NCBI RefSeq assembly: GCF_009767585.1
Contig: NZ_WSNW01000001.1
Coordinates: 2,448,090-2,512,089 of the forward strand
DNA from: Coprobacillus cateniformis
GTDB taxonomy: Bacteria > Bacillota_I > Bacilli_A > Erysipelotrichales > Coprobacillaceae
DNA: 64,000 bases
Direction of reading: 5' to 3'
Shown here: positions 1 to 8,752 of the stretch, piece after piece
Numbering within the stretch: the first letter of the stretch is position 1
How the letters are laid out: every line of letters starts with the position of its first letter
Program-made: the position numbers and the translations under genes
The notes under the pieces: model-generated
Database searches by the model: none
The model's input: the letters and a program-made list of their open reading frames with translations, nothing else
Told to the model about the DNA's origin: nothing

Positions 1-996
1 TATAATGTACTCACCATTTGTTACTTCATAATTATCTGCCTGATTGCTAAATACCTTTCTTGGTGTTATGCTTAAATCTTCATCAATAGAAAATAGTGAT
101 GTTATCAATCCGTCATTACACACAATCATATTGTTAAAGCGATAATAACCATTGATGTATTGATTGTTTTTTCTACTTTCTTTTGTTTTGATGTTATAAA
201 TATAAAGATCATGAATTTCTGAGTGGTTTTTAGCCTCCATAGAAATAATATAATCACCAACTAAGATAGGATGCATTACAGCATTTGATGATGCTTGAAT
301 TATATCTTTTTTACCATTTGTTGTATCATAAATATAATAATATGACTTGTTATCTTTCTCATCACTCCATAATAATTTGTTTGCATTTCTTTCTAGATGA
401 ATATTATGAACTCCTATACTATTTAATTGAGAAATAACATCTACTTTACCGTTGATACAATCATATCTCTTGATACTGCCCTTAATTGTATTATCTATTA
501 ATTCCTCTTCTTCAATCCAATAGACTGAATCATCAATCAAAGCTGGTATTGTGAATGATGGAGCACTGGTTTTTATAGAATTCACTTTTTTCGTTTCTCT
601 TGTTTTTCTATTCATGACATAAATATTGTCCTGCGTCCCAGATATCTCCATATCTTGCCAAACGAGCCAATTGTCGTTAACTTCTATTCCCTGAATATTT
701 GCACTGTCATACTCGCTTTCATATAGGATTTCTGTTTTCTTGGTTTCAATATTATATTCAACTAGCAATCTCGTATCAATAATATCTGAATTTTTACTAC
801 GGTCAGATGCTCCCATATAAATCATAGGTTCGATAACCTTGGGAGACCATATATCAATATATGGTGTTTGAATCTCATAAATGCATTCTATATTCACGTT
901 TTCAGCTTGTGGTTCTTTTTGAGACTCTGGATTCTTCTTTTCTGGTGTACATCCTGATAGAATGAAAAGAAATACAATAATTATTCGTTTCATCAT
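1..996 (-). CDS. Lipoprotein with beta-propeller-like repeats, C-terminus cut by window edge
   Basis: The reading frame is open from ATG at 996 to the window edge (332 codons, no stop). The protein starts with a basic tip, a hydrophobic stretch and the lipobox LSGC at about residues 14-17, so it should be a membrane-anchored lipoprotein on the outer face. After a Lys/Glu/Pro-rich linker it consists of repeated short strands with WxxW and YxYD/IYNI-type turns (for example LVWQDMEISG, YYYIYDTTNGK, DLYIYNIKT), the look of TolB/DUF5050-like propellers. No catalytic motif is visible. It lies one base after the stop of the C39-like peptidase gene, so the two are probably co-transcribed. In architecture it resembles the lipoprotein at 33235-34518. 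Function unknown; propeller class is inference. Confidence 0.75.
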   Translation of the reverse strand, partial: MMKRIIIVFLFILSGCTPEKKNPESQKEPQAENVNIECIYEIQTPYIDIWSPKVIEPMIYMGASDRSKNSDIIDTRLLVEYNIETKKTEILYESEYDSANIQGIEVNDNWLVWQDMEISGTQDNIYVMNRKTRETKKVNSIKTSAPSFTIPALIDDSVYWIEEEELIDNTIKGSIKRYDCINGKVDVISQLNSIGVHNIHLERNANKLLWSDEKDNKSYYYIYDTTNGKKDIIQASSNAVMHPILVGDYIISMEAKNHSEIHDLYIYNIKTKESRKNNQYINGYYRFNNMIVCNDGLITSLFSIDEDLSITPRKVFSNQADNYEVTNGEYII

Positions 997-997
997 T

Positions 998-1807
998 CTA
1001 ATATACCAAAACTTTATTAGATCCGTTTCTTTCAGCTTGAGTGACCGCTTGATAGATTTGAGATATTGGATTGCTATATACACCATAGTATTTATTGTCA
1101 TAATGAGGATCAACTCTTGTTGCACTAATGACTATACTTGTGCCAGTTGAATAATTTTCTCTATCAACTACCGCTTTTATAGTGTTATAGTGTCTATAGC
1201 GAACCCCTCTATACTGAGAGATACCTGAATCATGACCAGTGTCTATTAAGATTATAGGTGCAGTATAAGCGCCTTTAATTTGAGACTTAAGTGCTGATGA
1301 AAAGAATGCACTTGGACTTGTTTTATCTAAAACGTTTGTAGCTGTATAAGACTGTTTTAAGCGAAATGTTGTCTTGTAACTGTTCATGACATTGGCAATT
1401 GCAGCACTAGATGTAGCCCCAGCAGATATTGTACCTAATTTAGAAGCTAATGTAGATTGAGATGGCAAAGAAATAGTCATGTGATTGTAAGCTCTATGAA
1501 AACTTAATGCCTGACGAGTAACTGCAGGTCCACACCAAGTTGTTTTCTCTTGCTTGAAGTTAGTTACATACATACTATAAGTACGATCATTGTAGGCTGC
1601 TCTAGGGCTTATTTGATTATTAGTAGCCATAGTTGTCTTAAGCGCTTCTTTTTCTGTTTCTGCTATTTTAGAATCAATCTCTTCTTGGGGAAGGTCTTGT
1701 ACTTCGTCTTCATTACTGACTCCAGTATTTGAATCAGTAGCATAAACAGAATTGATTGCTATGAAAAGCGAGAATAAGATTGTAAAAATAGAAATTGTTC
1801 TTTTCAA
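998..1807 (-). CDS. Secreted C39-like (papain-fold) cysteine peptidase
   Basis: 269 residues. The start is TTG at 1807 because an AAGGAGGGA ribosome binding site lies just upstream (about 1814-1822) and no ATG is placed as well. A signal peptide of about 23 residues ends at VYA. An acidic linker rich in Glu/Asp follows, then the peptidase_C39_2 type domain: the catalytic Cys in QEKTTWCGPA (about residue 91), a candidate His in RYRHYNTIKAV, and a late Asp in RVDPHYDNKYYG. These match the Cys-His-Asp order of the family, which cleaves peptides outside the cell or acts as a papain-like domain; the substrate is unknown. The acidic segment between signal and domain could be a propeptide. The lipoprotein gene follows after one base. 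Confident about secretion and family, not about substrate. Confidence 0.75.
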   Translation of the reverse strand: MKRTISIFTILFSLFIAINSVYATDSNTGVSNEDEVQDLPQEEIDSKIAETEKEALKTTMATNNQISPRAAYNDRTYSMYVTNFKQEKTTWCGPAVTRQALSFHRAYNHMTISLPSQSTLASKLGTISAGATSSAAIANVMNSYKTTFRLKQSYTATNVLDKTSPSAFFSSALKSQIKGAYTAPIILIDTGHDSGISQYRGVRYRHYNTIKAVVDRENYSTGTSIVISATRVDPHYDNKYYGVYSNPISQIYQAVTQAERNGSNKVLVY

Positions 1808-2244
1808 AATAAATCCCTCCTTGTATAAAATTGTGAATAACTTAAAAACTTTACATTAGTTATTATAATGCAAGGACATTTTCCTCCTTTCTATAAAGTT
1901 TTGTAGACCTTGTACAAATCTCAATGGGATTGTAATGGGAGTTATTGGGAATTTTTTTGTATATTCTTATAATTATTTAATAAATTATGAAGTTTGATTA
2001 TTATATTAGCATTTCTATTTATTAAAGATTAGTCTTATCTACTTTAAGAATAGCATTAAATATTCTAAACTGTCAATGATTGTAAATTGACATAGTTCGA
2101 CATTTGAAAATATTGATGGTGACAAGATAATTTTCAGGTTATGAATTGGTAGTATTATCTTTATTACTTTGACAAATTATGAGATAGTTAAATACAAGGG
2201 TGAATTTGGCATAAATCTACTAACTTAAGATACCAATTATAATT

Positions 2245-2274
2245 TTGATAGAATGTTATCAATTAATTTACAAT
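2245..2274 (+). promoter_or_regulatory. Possible promoter of the sigma-factor gene
   Basis: TTGATA at 2245-2250 and TACAAT at 2269-2274 with 18 bases between. The start point would fall near 2282, leaving a leader of about 130 bases that contains the hairpin at 2321-2350. In such AT-rich DNA a match like this can arise by chance. Confidence 0.35.
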
Positions 2275-2320
2275 AATATATGGTATTATCCCTATATTTA
2301 TATGAAAAAAGAAGTTATTT

Positions 2321-2350
2321 AATGGTATGATTAAAAAAAGTCATACCATT
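2321..2350 (+). terminator. Perfect 10-bp hairpin in the leader of the sigma-factor gene
   Basis: AATGGTATGA (2321-2330) pairs fully with TCATACCATT (2341-2350) around an A-rich loop. The T tract after it is short and broken (TTTTAC), so termination may be weak. It sits 60 bases before the sigma gene, so it could end an upstream transcript, attenuate the gene or be a protein-binding site. Confidence 0.45.
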
Positions 2351-2410
2351 TTACTATATAAATGTCACAAAATATGAAATTCATGTCTAATTACAGAGAG
2401 GAGAAAAAGA

Positions 2411-3253
2411 ATGACAAATAAAGAATTAGAAGAAATTATTAAATTAGCAGTAGAAGGAGATAAAAAAGCATTAGAAATAGTTATATCAGATATTCAAGAT
2501 TTTGTTTTTAACCTTTCACTAAGAATGTTAGGAACAATTGCTGATGCTCAAGATGCAACCCAAGATATATTAATAAAAGTGATAACTCATTTATCATCAT
2601 TTCATTATGCTTCACAATTTAATACATGGGTTTATCGTATAGCAACCCATTATTTAATTGATTATAAAAAATCAATGTTTGCAAAATATCCTTTAGACTT
2701 TGACTATTATGCGAATGATATACGTGCTGGTTATATAGAAGATCATGAAGAAATAAGAATGGGTATGAGTCAAGAAGAACTAGCTAAAGAATTAAAATTA
2801 TCTTGTACAAATGTGATGTTACAATGCTTAGATGGACAAACACGATGTGTATTTATATTAGGAACGATGTTTCAAATAGATAGTCGTATGGCTGCTGAAA
2901 TATTAGATATGACTCCTGAAAACTATCGCCAGAAATTATCACGTGCAAGAAAGAAAATGGCAAAATTTTTAAGTGAAAATTGTGGCTTAAGTGAAACGGG
3001 TTGTTGTGATTGTCAAAAACGAGTATGTTATGCTATTGAGTCTCATCGTTTAGATCCTAAAAATTTAGAATATCAGAAATTACCACGACTAGAACAATCA
3101 TTATTAGAGGATTACATGGACTCTATGATGGTTTTTGAAGACAAAATGCCAGTTTTTGAAGAATTACCAAAATATCAATGTCCATCTGTAGTGAAAGCAT
3201 TTATCCAAGATATTATGAATTCAACACATATGAAAAAAATGAAACAATACTAG
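2411..3253 (+). CDS. ECF-like sigma-70 family RNA polymerase sigma factor with C-terminal Cys cluster
   Basis: 280 residues; start ATG preceded by AGAGAGGAG. Region 2 is at about residues 10-95 with the core-binding ADAQDATQDILIK helix and the -10-recognition segment FNTWVYRIATHYLIDY. Region 4 is at about 130-190 with a helix-turn-helix (RMAAEILDMTPENYRQKLSR). There is no region 3, typical of group 4 sigma factors. After region 4 comes CGLSETGCCDCQKRVC (Cys at about 191, 198, 199, 201 and 206) and a further 75 residues; a similar Cys-rich tail occurs in a known subgroup of ECF factors and might bind metal. No anti-sigma gene lies beside it. The next gene starts 9 bases later, so the two are probably co-transcribed. 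Target promoters are unknown. Confidence 0.85.
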   Translation: MTNKELEEIIKLAVEGDKKALEIVISDIQDFVFNLSLRMLGTIADAQDATQDILIKVITHLSSFHYASQFNTWVYRIATHYLIDYKKSMFAKYPLDFDYYANDIRAGYIEDHEEIRMGMSQEELAKELKLSCTNVMLQCLDGQTRCVFILGTMFQIDSRMAAEILDMTPENYRQKLSRARKKMAKFLSENCGLSETGCCDCQKRVCYAIESHRLDPKNLEYQKLPRLEQSLLEDYMDSMMVFEDKMPVFEELPKYQCPSVVKAFIQDIMNSTHMKKMKQY

Positions 3254-3262
3254 GAGAATGAA

Positions 3263-3949
3263 ATGGCTGATTTGAAGAAAATTTTAGATTATTTATCTAA
3301 ATTAGAATTGAATAATAATCGTGAATGGTATCATAATCATAAACAGGAACGATTAGAAATATTACAAGAATTTGAAAATTTTTTACAGGATCTTATTTTT
3401 GAAATAGGGAATTTTGATGAAAGTATTCTACATATTAATCCAAAGGATATAACTTTTAAAATGGTAAGAGATACGCGTTTTGGTGCCGATAAATCACCAT
3501 ATAATCCAGTCATGCGGGCACACATATCTGCGAAAGGAAAATTACCAATACCAGTAGGCTATTTTATTTCGCTTCAGCCTCATGATGGAACTATGCTTGG
3601 AGGAGGGTTATTTGCAAGTACATTTAAAGATGCAACAAGTATGATAAGAGATTATATTTTAATTCATGGTGAAGAACTTGATAAGATTGTCAATCATTCT
3701 GATTTTCAATCAAGATTTTCACTTTTAGGTGCAAAGCTTAAAAAAGTTCCTAGAGGATATGATTCTGAGCATCCTTATGGCGATTATTTAAAATATAAGA
3801 GTATGTTTGTTGAAGAGTTTATAGCTGATAGAGAATTGCATGATTATCAATCGTTTGTAAAATTAGCAGCAAAAGAATTTCAATATATGAAGCCTCTTAA
3901 TGATTTTTTAAATAAGGCACTGATTGATTTTCAGATGCCAGAAAGATAA
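3263..3949 (+). CDS. DUF2461 family protein
   Basis: 228 residues. The family signature is clear: LELNNNREWYHNHK near the N-terminus, TFKMVRDTRFGADKSPYN in the middle and the glycine-rich GGGLFAS after it, with the usual length of the TIGR02453/DUF2461 family. Members are widespread soluble proteins with no established activity. The gene lies 9 bases after the sigma-factor stop with AGGAG before the ATG and is followed by a terminator, so it closes a two-gene operon. Confidence 0.85.
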   Translation: MADLKKILDYLSKLELNNNREWYHNHKQERLEILQEFENFLQDLIFEIGNFDESILHINPKDITFKMVRDTRFGADKSPYNPVMRAHISAKGKLPIPVGYFISLQPHDGTMLGGGLFASTFKDATSMIRDYILIHGEELDKIVNHSDFQSRFSLLGAKLKKVPRGYDSEHPYGDYLKYKSMFVEEFIADRELHDYQSFVKLAAKEFQYMKPLNDFLNKALIDFQMPER

Positions 3950-3958
3950 AATGGCAGG

Positions 3959-3989
3959 ACTATTATCGTCAAGAGATAATAGTTTTTTA
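3959..3989 (+). terminator. Rho-independent terminator
   Basis: ACTATTATC (3959-3967) pairs with GATAATAGT (3975-3983) around a 7-base loop, followed by a T run. It ends the sigma/DUF2461 operon. Confidence 0.85.
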
Positions 3990-4067
3990 TTTTCACTCTG
4001 AATTTATGGCACTGATATTTGTTTCATTGTATACTATGTATATAAAATAGAGGAGGATATCATAAAT

Positions 4068-5162
4068 ATGAGTCATACTTACACATTACAACTTCATACA
4101 GGTAGTTTTGTTCATCAGATGCATACGTTTGATGAAATCAAAGAAAAGGCTGAACGGATAATAAAGAAACTGAAAATCAGTGATATCATATTAGGGTGGA
4201 ATACTGATGAAAAATTGAATCAACAATTGGTTTCTTATTTTCATGAGAAGGGGATAAGAGTCTTATTATGGCTACCTGTTTTATCTGAAACAGACCAACT
4301 TAAAAACATAACAATGATAACAACAGTGAATGGAACGCAAGGTGAAAGGGTTAATGTTATTGAACATGAAAGTTTTTCTTTTTCTTGTCCAGGAACTCAA
4401 CAAAATATTGATCATGTCATTAGCATTTATGAAGAGTATTTTTCTGATATTCCTTTTGATGGAGTATTTATTGATAAAATACGCTTCCCATCTTTTGCAA
4501 ATGGATATGAAGAAGGTTTTGGCTGTTTTTGTCAATCATGTCAAGAGAAACTGACTGGAGTTGATTTAGATGAAATAAAATTATTAATTCATAATCATGA
4601 CCATTCACTTTTAGCTGGTCAATATGATAAAGAAGGCATATATCATTTTGATCATCAAGAAGTTGACGCATTTTATAAGCAACGTGCCAATATTATTACT
4701 GATTATATAATTGCTTTAACAACTTATTTTTCATCTCGTCATTTGATTGTTGGTGCTGATATCTATGCTCCATTTTTAGCTTATCATGTGGGACAAAATA
4801 CAAAGAAGATAAGTGAAGTCGTGGATTTTATTAAACCCATGATGTATCGATATACAGAAGCTCCAGCAGGTATGCGTTATGAATATCAAGCATATGTTCA
4901 GCATTTTGATGATTCCAAATGTTTTAGAGATTACTGGGATGATGATCCTGCTAGTGATGAAAGTATAAAAAAACAGTTAGAATTCTTATCTAATTTACCA
5001 ACTCATGTTTTTCCTGGTATTGAAATCAATCCGATTGATGGGATATGTTCAACTGACCAATCAAAACTGAAACAAAATCTTGAACTTTTTAAAGATTATT
5101 CAATAATCTCATTATGTTGGGATCTTATGCAGATGGATGAAACATTTTTAAATATATTATAA
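4068..5162 (+). CDS. TIM-barrel glycoside hydrolase-like protein
   Basis: 364 residues, no signal peptide, so cytoplasmic. The pattern of strands fits a beta/alpha barrel: ISDIILGWNTDEK, GIRVLLWLPVLSE, FDGVFIDKIRFPSF (the acidic FIDKIR segment is where related putative glycoside hydrolases carry a catalytic Asp), LIVGADIYAPFLAY, VVDFIKPMMYRYTE and THVFPGIEIN. A Cys pair in FGCFCQSCQEKL sits in the loop after strand 4. This arrangement resembles bacterial proteins annotated as putative family 10-like or DUF4015-like glycosidases, but I cannot fix the family. It is preceded by a good AGAGGAGGATATC ribosome site and followed by a hairpin shared with the convergent ATPase gene. Substrate unknown. 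Confidence 0.55.
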   Translation: MSHTYTLQLHTGSFVHQMHTFDEIKEKAERIIKKLKISDIILGWNTDEKLNQQLVSYFHEKGIRVLLWLPVLSETDQLKNITMITTVNGTQGERVNVIEHESFSFSCPGTQQNIDHVISIYEEYFSDIPFDGVFIDKIRFPSFANGYEEGFGCFCQSCQEKLTGVDLDEIKLLIHNHDHSLLAGQYDKEGIYHFDHQEVDAFYKQRANIITDYIIALTTYFSSRHLIVGADIYAPFLAYHVGQNTKKISEVVDFIKPMMYRYTEAPAGMRYEYQAYVQHFDDSKCFRDYWDDDPASDESIKKQLEFLSNLPTHVFPGIEINPIDGICSTDQSKLKQNLELFKDYSIISLCWDLMQMDETFLNIL

Positions 5163-5165
5163 AAG

Positions 5166-5206
5166 AAAGCACATCGATAAACCAAATAAGGTTATGATGT
5201 GCTTTT
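5166..5206. terminator. Bidirectional terminator between convergent genes
   Basis: AAAGCACATC (5166-5175) pairs with GATGTGCTTT (5196-5205), with inner AACC/GGTT pairing. T runs lie on both strands, so it can serve the plus-strand hydrolase gene and the minus-strand ATPase gene. Confidence 0.85.
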
Positions 5207-5208
5207 CA

Positions 5209-7782
5209 CTATTTTACAAACATTTTCTTAGCTTGAATGATGAATGTAGGAATGAGTGCAAAACCATAAATGCATAAGAGTTGAATAATTGAAATACTAT
5301 GAATCATGAATAAACTATGCATAACTGGAACAAATAAAATCACATGAAGTAATGCAAATCCAATTAAGAAAGCATAAACACTAGATTTATTTGATAAGAG
5401 TCCAATCTTTGTTAATGGCTGGTCACTACGACAGTTGAAACCATGTAGTAAACGAGCTAAACAAATTGTCGCAAAAGCCATTGTTGAAGCTGTTAAAGGA
5501 TCACCTTTTAAACCCATTAAGTAAGCACACATTGTACAAATCGCAATAACAATACCTTCATAAGTAATCTGAGAAATTGTATTCTTATTCAAAATAGAAT
5601 CTTGAGAGTTTCTTGGTTTTTCTTTTAATACATCATTACGACTCGCTTCCATACCAATAGCAATAGCAGGTAAAGAGTCAGTAATCAAGTTCATAAACAA
5701 GAGATGCACTGGAAAGAAAGGAGTAGGTAATAAGAGCAATGATGCAATTAAAACACAGAGGATACCAGCAAAATTCCCAGATAACAAATAATTAATAGAA
5801 TTCTTAATATTGCGATAAACATTTCGTCCAGTGATAACAGCTTTAACGATTGTTGAGAAGTTATCATCAGTTAAGATCATACTCGCAGCATCTTTTGAAA
5901 CCTCTGTTCCTGTAATTCCCATTGCCACACCAATATCACTTTGCTTTAAAGCAGGAGCATCATTGACACCATCACCAGTCATTGCAACAATATCACCACG
6001 TTTTTGCCATGCTTTCACAATTCTAATTTTATGTTCTGGAGCAACTCGAGCGTAAACACTGATATGTGTTAACTTTTCATCTAGTTCATTTTCAGTCATA
6101 TGGTCAAGTTCTTGACCATCAATTGATAAGTCCCCATCTTCATAAATACCAATTTTTTTAGCAATACTTCTTGCTGTAACAACATGATCACCAGTAATCA
6201 TAATTGGTTTAATTCCAGCCAATTTACATTTTTCAACGGCTGACGCACTTTCTACTCTTGGAGGATCCATTAAGGAAATTAAACCAATAAATGTTAAATC
6301 ATGTTCATCATCGAGTTTGATTTGAGATCCATTAAAATCTTTATATGCAAAACCTAAAACACGTAAACCATTATGAGCACATCGCTGGTTTTCTTTGTGA
6401 ATAGCATCGATATGTCTTTTAGAAAGAACTTCTTTTCGACCATTAATCAAGATAGATGTACATCTTTTAATAATGACATCAGGAGCACCTTTTGTGTAAA
6501 TATGATTGAGTGAAGAAACACTCATAAGTTTTCGATCAGAATCAAAAGGTAACTCATATTTTCTAACTGCGGTATTTTTAAATTCTGCATCATTTTGGGT
6601 ATATTCATTAACTAAATCAATTAATGCTAATTCAGTTGGATCACCGATTCTTTGTTCATCATTGATAACTGCATTATTACAAAGAATACATGATTTTAAT
6701 AAGACACTATGATCATGATGACGACTATCTAAATCAGAAATATTCATCAATTGATCATAAAAATAAATTGTTTGTGGAGTCATCTTATTTTGTGTAAGTG
6801 TTCCTGTTTTATCACTACAAATAACAGAGACACAACCTAAACTCTCAACTGAGTTTAAATTTTTAATAATAGCATTTTCTTTGACCATTTTTTGTGTACT
6901 CATAGACAATACAATTGTAACAATAGAACTTAATGCTTCAGGAATTGCTGCAACTGCTAATGCAACAGCAATCATTAAAGAATCAAGTAAAGACTGTTTT
7001 GCTAAAAAAAGATTTAGACATAATACAATCACACAAATGATCATAATCCCAATAGAGAGTTTACCACTAAATTCATCTAAACTTTTTTGTAGTGGTGTTT
7101 TTCTTTCTTTAGCTTCATTAAGCATAGAAGCAATTTTCCCAATTTCTGTTTGCATTCCAATACTTGTGACAATATAACGTCCCGTTCCATTTGTCACCAA
7201 ACTTCCAGAAAAGGCCATATTCTTTTGATCACCAACAACGACTTTTTCATGAATGACATCAGTGATCTTATCAACACTTTCCACTTCTCCAGTTAATGCA
7301 CTTTCATTAATTTGTAATGAAGAACATTGAATAATACGGCCATCACCACTGATAATATCTCCAGCTTCAATCTGAACGATATCACCAATTGTCAATTCAG
7401 TAGAATCAATTTCTTGAATGCTGCCATTACGAATGACCTTGGCTTTAGGAACTGAAAGTTTCTTTAAACTTTCTAGTGATTTCTCTGCTTTTAGAGTTTG
7501 CACTGTTCCTAAAATAGCATTCACAATAATAACTGCCACAATAACAAGTGTACTTTCTAATTGCCCACTAACACCTGAAATAATAGCGGCAATAATTAAA
7601 ATAATAACTAATAAATCTTGAAATTGTTTCAAGAAAATCACAAAAGGACTTTCTTTTTTCTTTTCATCAAGCACATTATAGCCAAATTGCTGATGACGTT
7701 GTTCAACCTCTTGATCAGTTAAACCATTTTGATTTGACTGACATTCTTTAAAAACCTGACTGACTTCTTTTTGATAAAACAT
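5209..7782 (-). CDS. P2A-type cation-transporting ATPase (Ca2+/Mn2+ class)
   Basis: 857 residues from ATG at 7782, chosen because GGAGGAAA lies just upstream (a longer frame starts at 7812 but would overlap this site). It has the N-terminal cation ATPase domain, paired TM helices, VAAIPEAL in TM4 (ion binding), the phosphorylation site DKTGTLT (Asp at about 324), KGAPD in the nucleotide-binding domain, TGD and GDGVNDAPALKQSDIG hinge motifs, and a six-helix C-terminal domain. Length and motifs match bacterial PacL/SERCA-like pumps that export Ca2+ or Mn2+ at the expense of ATP. The leader carries a probable Mn2+ riboswitch, which favours Mn2+ export. It is a single-gene unit ending at a bidirectional terminator. 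Confidence 0.9.
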   Translation of the reverse strand: MFYQKEVSQVFKECQSNQNGLTDQEVEQRHQQFGYNVLDEKKKESPFVIFLKQFQDLLVIILIIAAIISGVSGQLESTLVIVAVIIVNAILGTVQTLKAEKSLESLKKLSVPKAKVIRNGSIQEIDSTELTIGDIVQIEAGDIISGDGRIIQCSSLQINESALTGEVESVDKITDVIHEKVVVGDQKNMAFSGSLVTNGTGRYIVTSIGMQTEIGKIASMLNEAKERKTPLQKSLDEFSGKLSIGIMIICVIVLCLNLFLAKQSLLDSLMIAVALAVAAIPEALSSIVTIVLSMSTQKMVKENAIIKNLNSVESLGCVSVICSDKTGTLTQNKMTPQTIYFYDQLMNISDLDSRHHDHSVLLKSCILCNNAVINDEQRIGDPTELALIDLVNEYTQNDAEFKNTAVRKYELPFDSDRKLMSVSSLNHIYTKGAPDVIIKRCTSILINGRKEVLSKRHIDAIHKENQRCAHNGLRVLGFAYKDFNGSQIKLDDEHDLTFIGLISLMDPPRVESASAVEKCKLAGIKPIMITGDHVVTARSIAKKIGIYEDGDLSIDGQELDHMTENELDEKLTHISVYARVAPEHKIRIVKAWQKRGDIVAMTGDGVNDAPALKQSDIGVAMGITGTEVSKDAASMILTDDNFSTIVKAVITGRNVYRNIKNSINYLLSGNFAGILCVLIASLLLLPTPFFPVHLLFMNLITDSLPAIAIGMEASRNDVLKEKPRNSQDSILNKNTISQITYEGIVIAICTMCAYLMGLKGDPLTASTMAFATICLARLLHGFNCRSDQPLTKIGLLSNKSSVYAFLIGFALLHVILFVPVMHSLFMIHSISIIQLLCIYGFALIPTFIIQAKKMFVK

Positions 7783-7814
7783 ACATTTCCTCCTCATACT
7801 TCTCTCTAGCAAAC

Positions 7815-7867
7815 AAAAAAGACAAGCTCGCTAAAGATCATAATTTCTTTAACGAGTCTTGTCTTTA
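7815..7867 (-). terminator. Intrinsic terminator in the ATPase leader (riboswitch expression platform)
   Basis: On the minus strand AAGACAAG-ACTCGTTAAAGA pairs with TCTTTAGCGAG-CTTGTCTT, followed by a six-T run (bases 7820-7815), ending 20 bases before the ribosome binding site. A strong terminator here, directly after an aptamer-like sequence, is the arrangement of a transcriptional riboswitch. Confidence 0.85.
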
Positions 7868-7940
7868 AGATGCACCAGAATAGTTAACTATCCGCGTTTG
7901 TTGATTACATCACACTATTGTGAGACTACTCCCTCATTGC
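7868..7940 (-). promoter_or_regulatory. Probable yybP-ykoY (Mn2+) riboswitch aptamer
   Basis: Read on the minus strand, the leader begins with ATGAGGGAGTAG, matching the conserved GGGGAGUAG loop of the yybP-ykoY aptamer. A hairpin (CTCACAATAGTGTGA), an ATCAACAAACG segment, a second hairpin (ATAGTTAACTAT) and a CTGGTGCATC block on the 3' side follow. In the known class Mn2+ binding prevents termination and switches on export genes, including P2A ATPases such as Lactococcus yoaB. The ATPase gene and terminator lie directly downstream. Class assignment rests on recalled consensus, not on a covariance search. Confidence 0.75.
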
Positions 7941-8073
7941 AATTATATTAACATACTCGATAAAATATGTAAATAGCGAATATTTATTTTTGTTTTGTCT
8001 ATATAATAATAAGCACTTTTATTTTAACATAAAAGTATGAGGAATTATGTAATATTATGGAGGGGGTTAATAG

Positions 8074-8673
8074 ATGCAGGATTGGATTATGTTTGTCATG
8101 GAGGAGTATGGTTATATCAGTCTGTTTTTGTTGATGATTATCGAAAATGTGTTTCCACCTATTCCTTCTGAAGTTATATTAACATTTGCTGGTTTTATGA
8201 CATCAATGACTTATTTATCGATTCCAGGGGTTATTATTGTAGGGTCATGTGGTTCATTTTTAGGTGGATTTATTCTTTATTATTTAGGTCGTTTATTGAC
8301 ACCAGAAAGATTAGAAAGGCTTTTAGAAAGTCGATGGGCTAAATGGTTACATTTCCACAAACAGGATGTTGAGAAAACTCAGAATTGGTTTTTAAAACAT
8401 GGTAAAAAAGCAGTTTTTTTTGGGCGTCTTGTTCCAATGATTAGAAGTCTTATTTCGATTCCTGCTGGGATGGCCCAAATGCCTTTTATGAGTTATTCAC
8501 TATATACACTTTTAGGAACACTTTTATGGGATACTTTACTTGTTTTGGCTGGAACATATTTAGGTCAACAATGGACCCTTATTTCGACATTTATGAGTGA
8601 ATATGATTTGGTTTGGAAGGTTATTCTTATTGGTTTGGTTATTTTTTGGTTTGTGAGAAAAAAATTACGTTAA
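8074..8673 (+). CDS. DedA family membrane protein
   Basis: 199 residues with five or so hydrophobic segments. The family marks are ENVFPPIPSEVILTFAGF near residues 23-40, the G-rich GSCGSFLGGFILYYLGR segment, and FFGRLVPMIRSLISIPAGMAQM at about 112-133, whose Arg and Gly-Pro pattern defines DedA/SNARE-associated (VTT) proteins. Members act in the cytoplasmic membrane as lipid scramblase/flippase-like proteins, for example in undecaprenyl phosphate recycling. The start ATG follows GGAGGGGGT. It stands alone, divergent from the riboswitch-controlled ATPase. Confidence 0.9.
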   Translation: MQDWIMFVMEEYGYISLFLLMIIENVFPPIPSEVILTFAGFMTSMTYLSIPGVIIVGSCGSFLGGFILYYLGRLLTPERLERLLESRWAKWLHFHKQDVEKTQNWFLKHGKKAVFFGRLVPMIRSLISIPAGMAQMPFMSYSLYTLLGTLLWDTLLVLAGTYLGQQWTLISTFMSEYDLVWKVILIGLVIFWFVRKKLR

Positions 8674-8752
8674 TATTTATTGCTTTTCACATATTTATCA
8701 CATATTTCCTAGTTAGACTGATACAAGTATATTACACGAGGAGGAAATAAAC

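Larger units (their letters stand above)
1808..2410. other. Intergenic region of about 600 bases
   Basis: Very AT-rich spacer between divergent genes. I see no open frame of useful length. It should hold the promoter for the minus-strand peptidase-lipoprotein pair near its left end, a possible sigma-A-type promoter for the sigma-factor gene at 2245-2274, and a perfect 10-bp hairpin at 2321-2350 (listed separately). Nothing else is recognisable. Confidence 0.6.

Noticed and set aside
962..1150. Plus-strand frame of about 60 codons
   Set aside because: Antisense to the lipoprotein and peptidase genes, with no ribosome site; a shadow frame.
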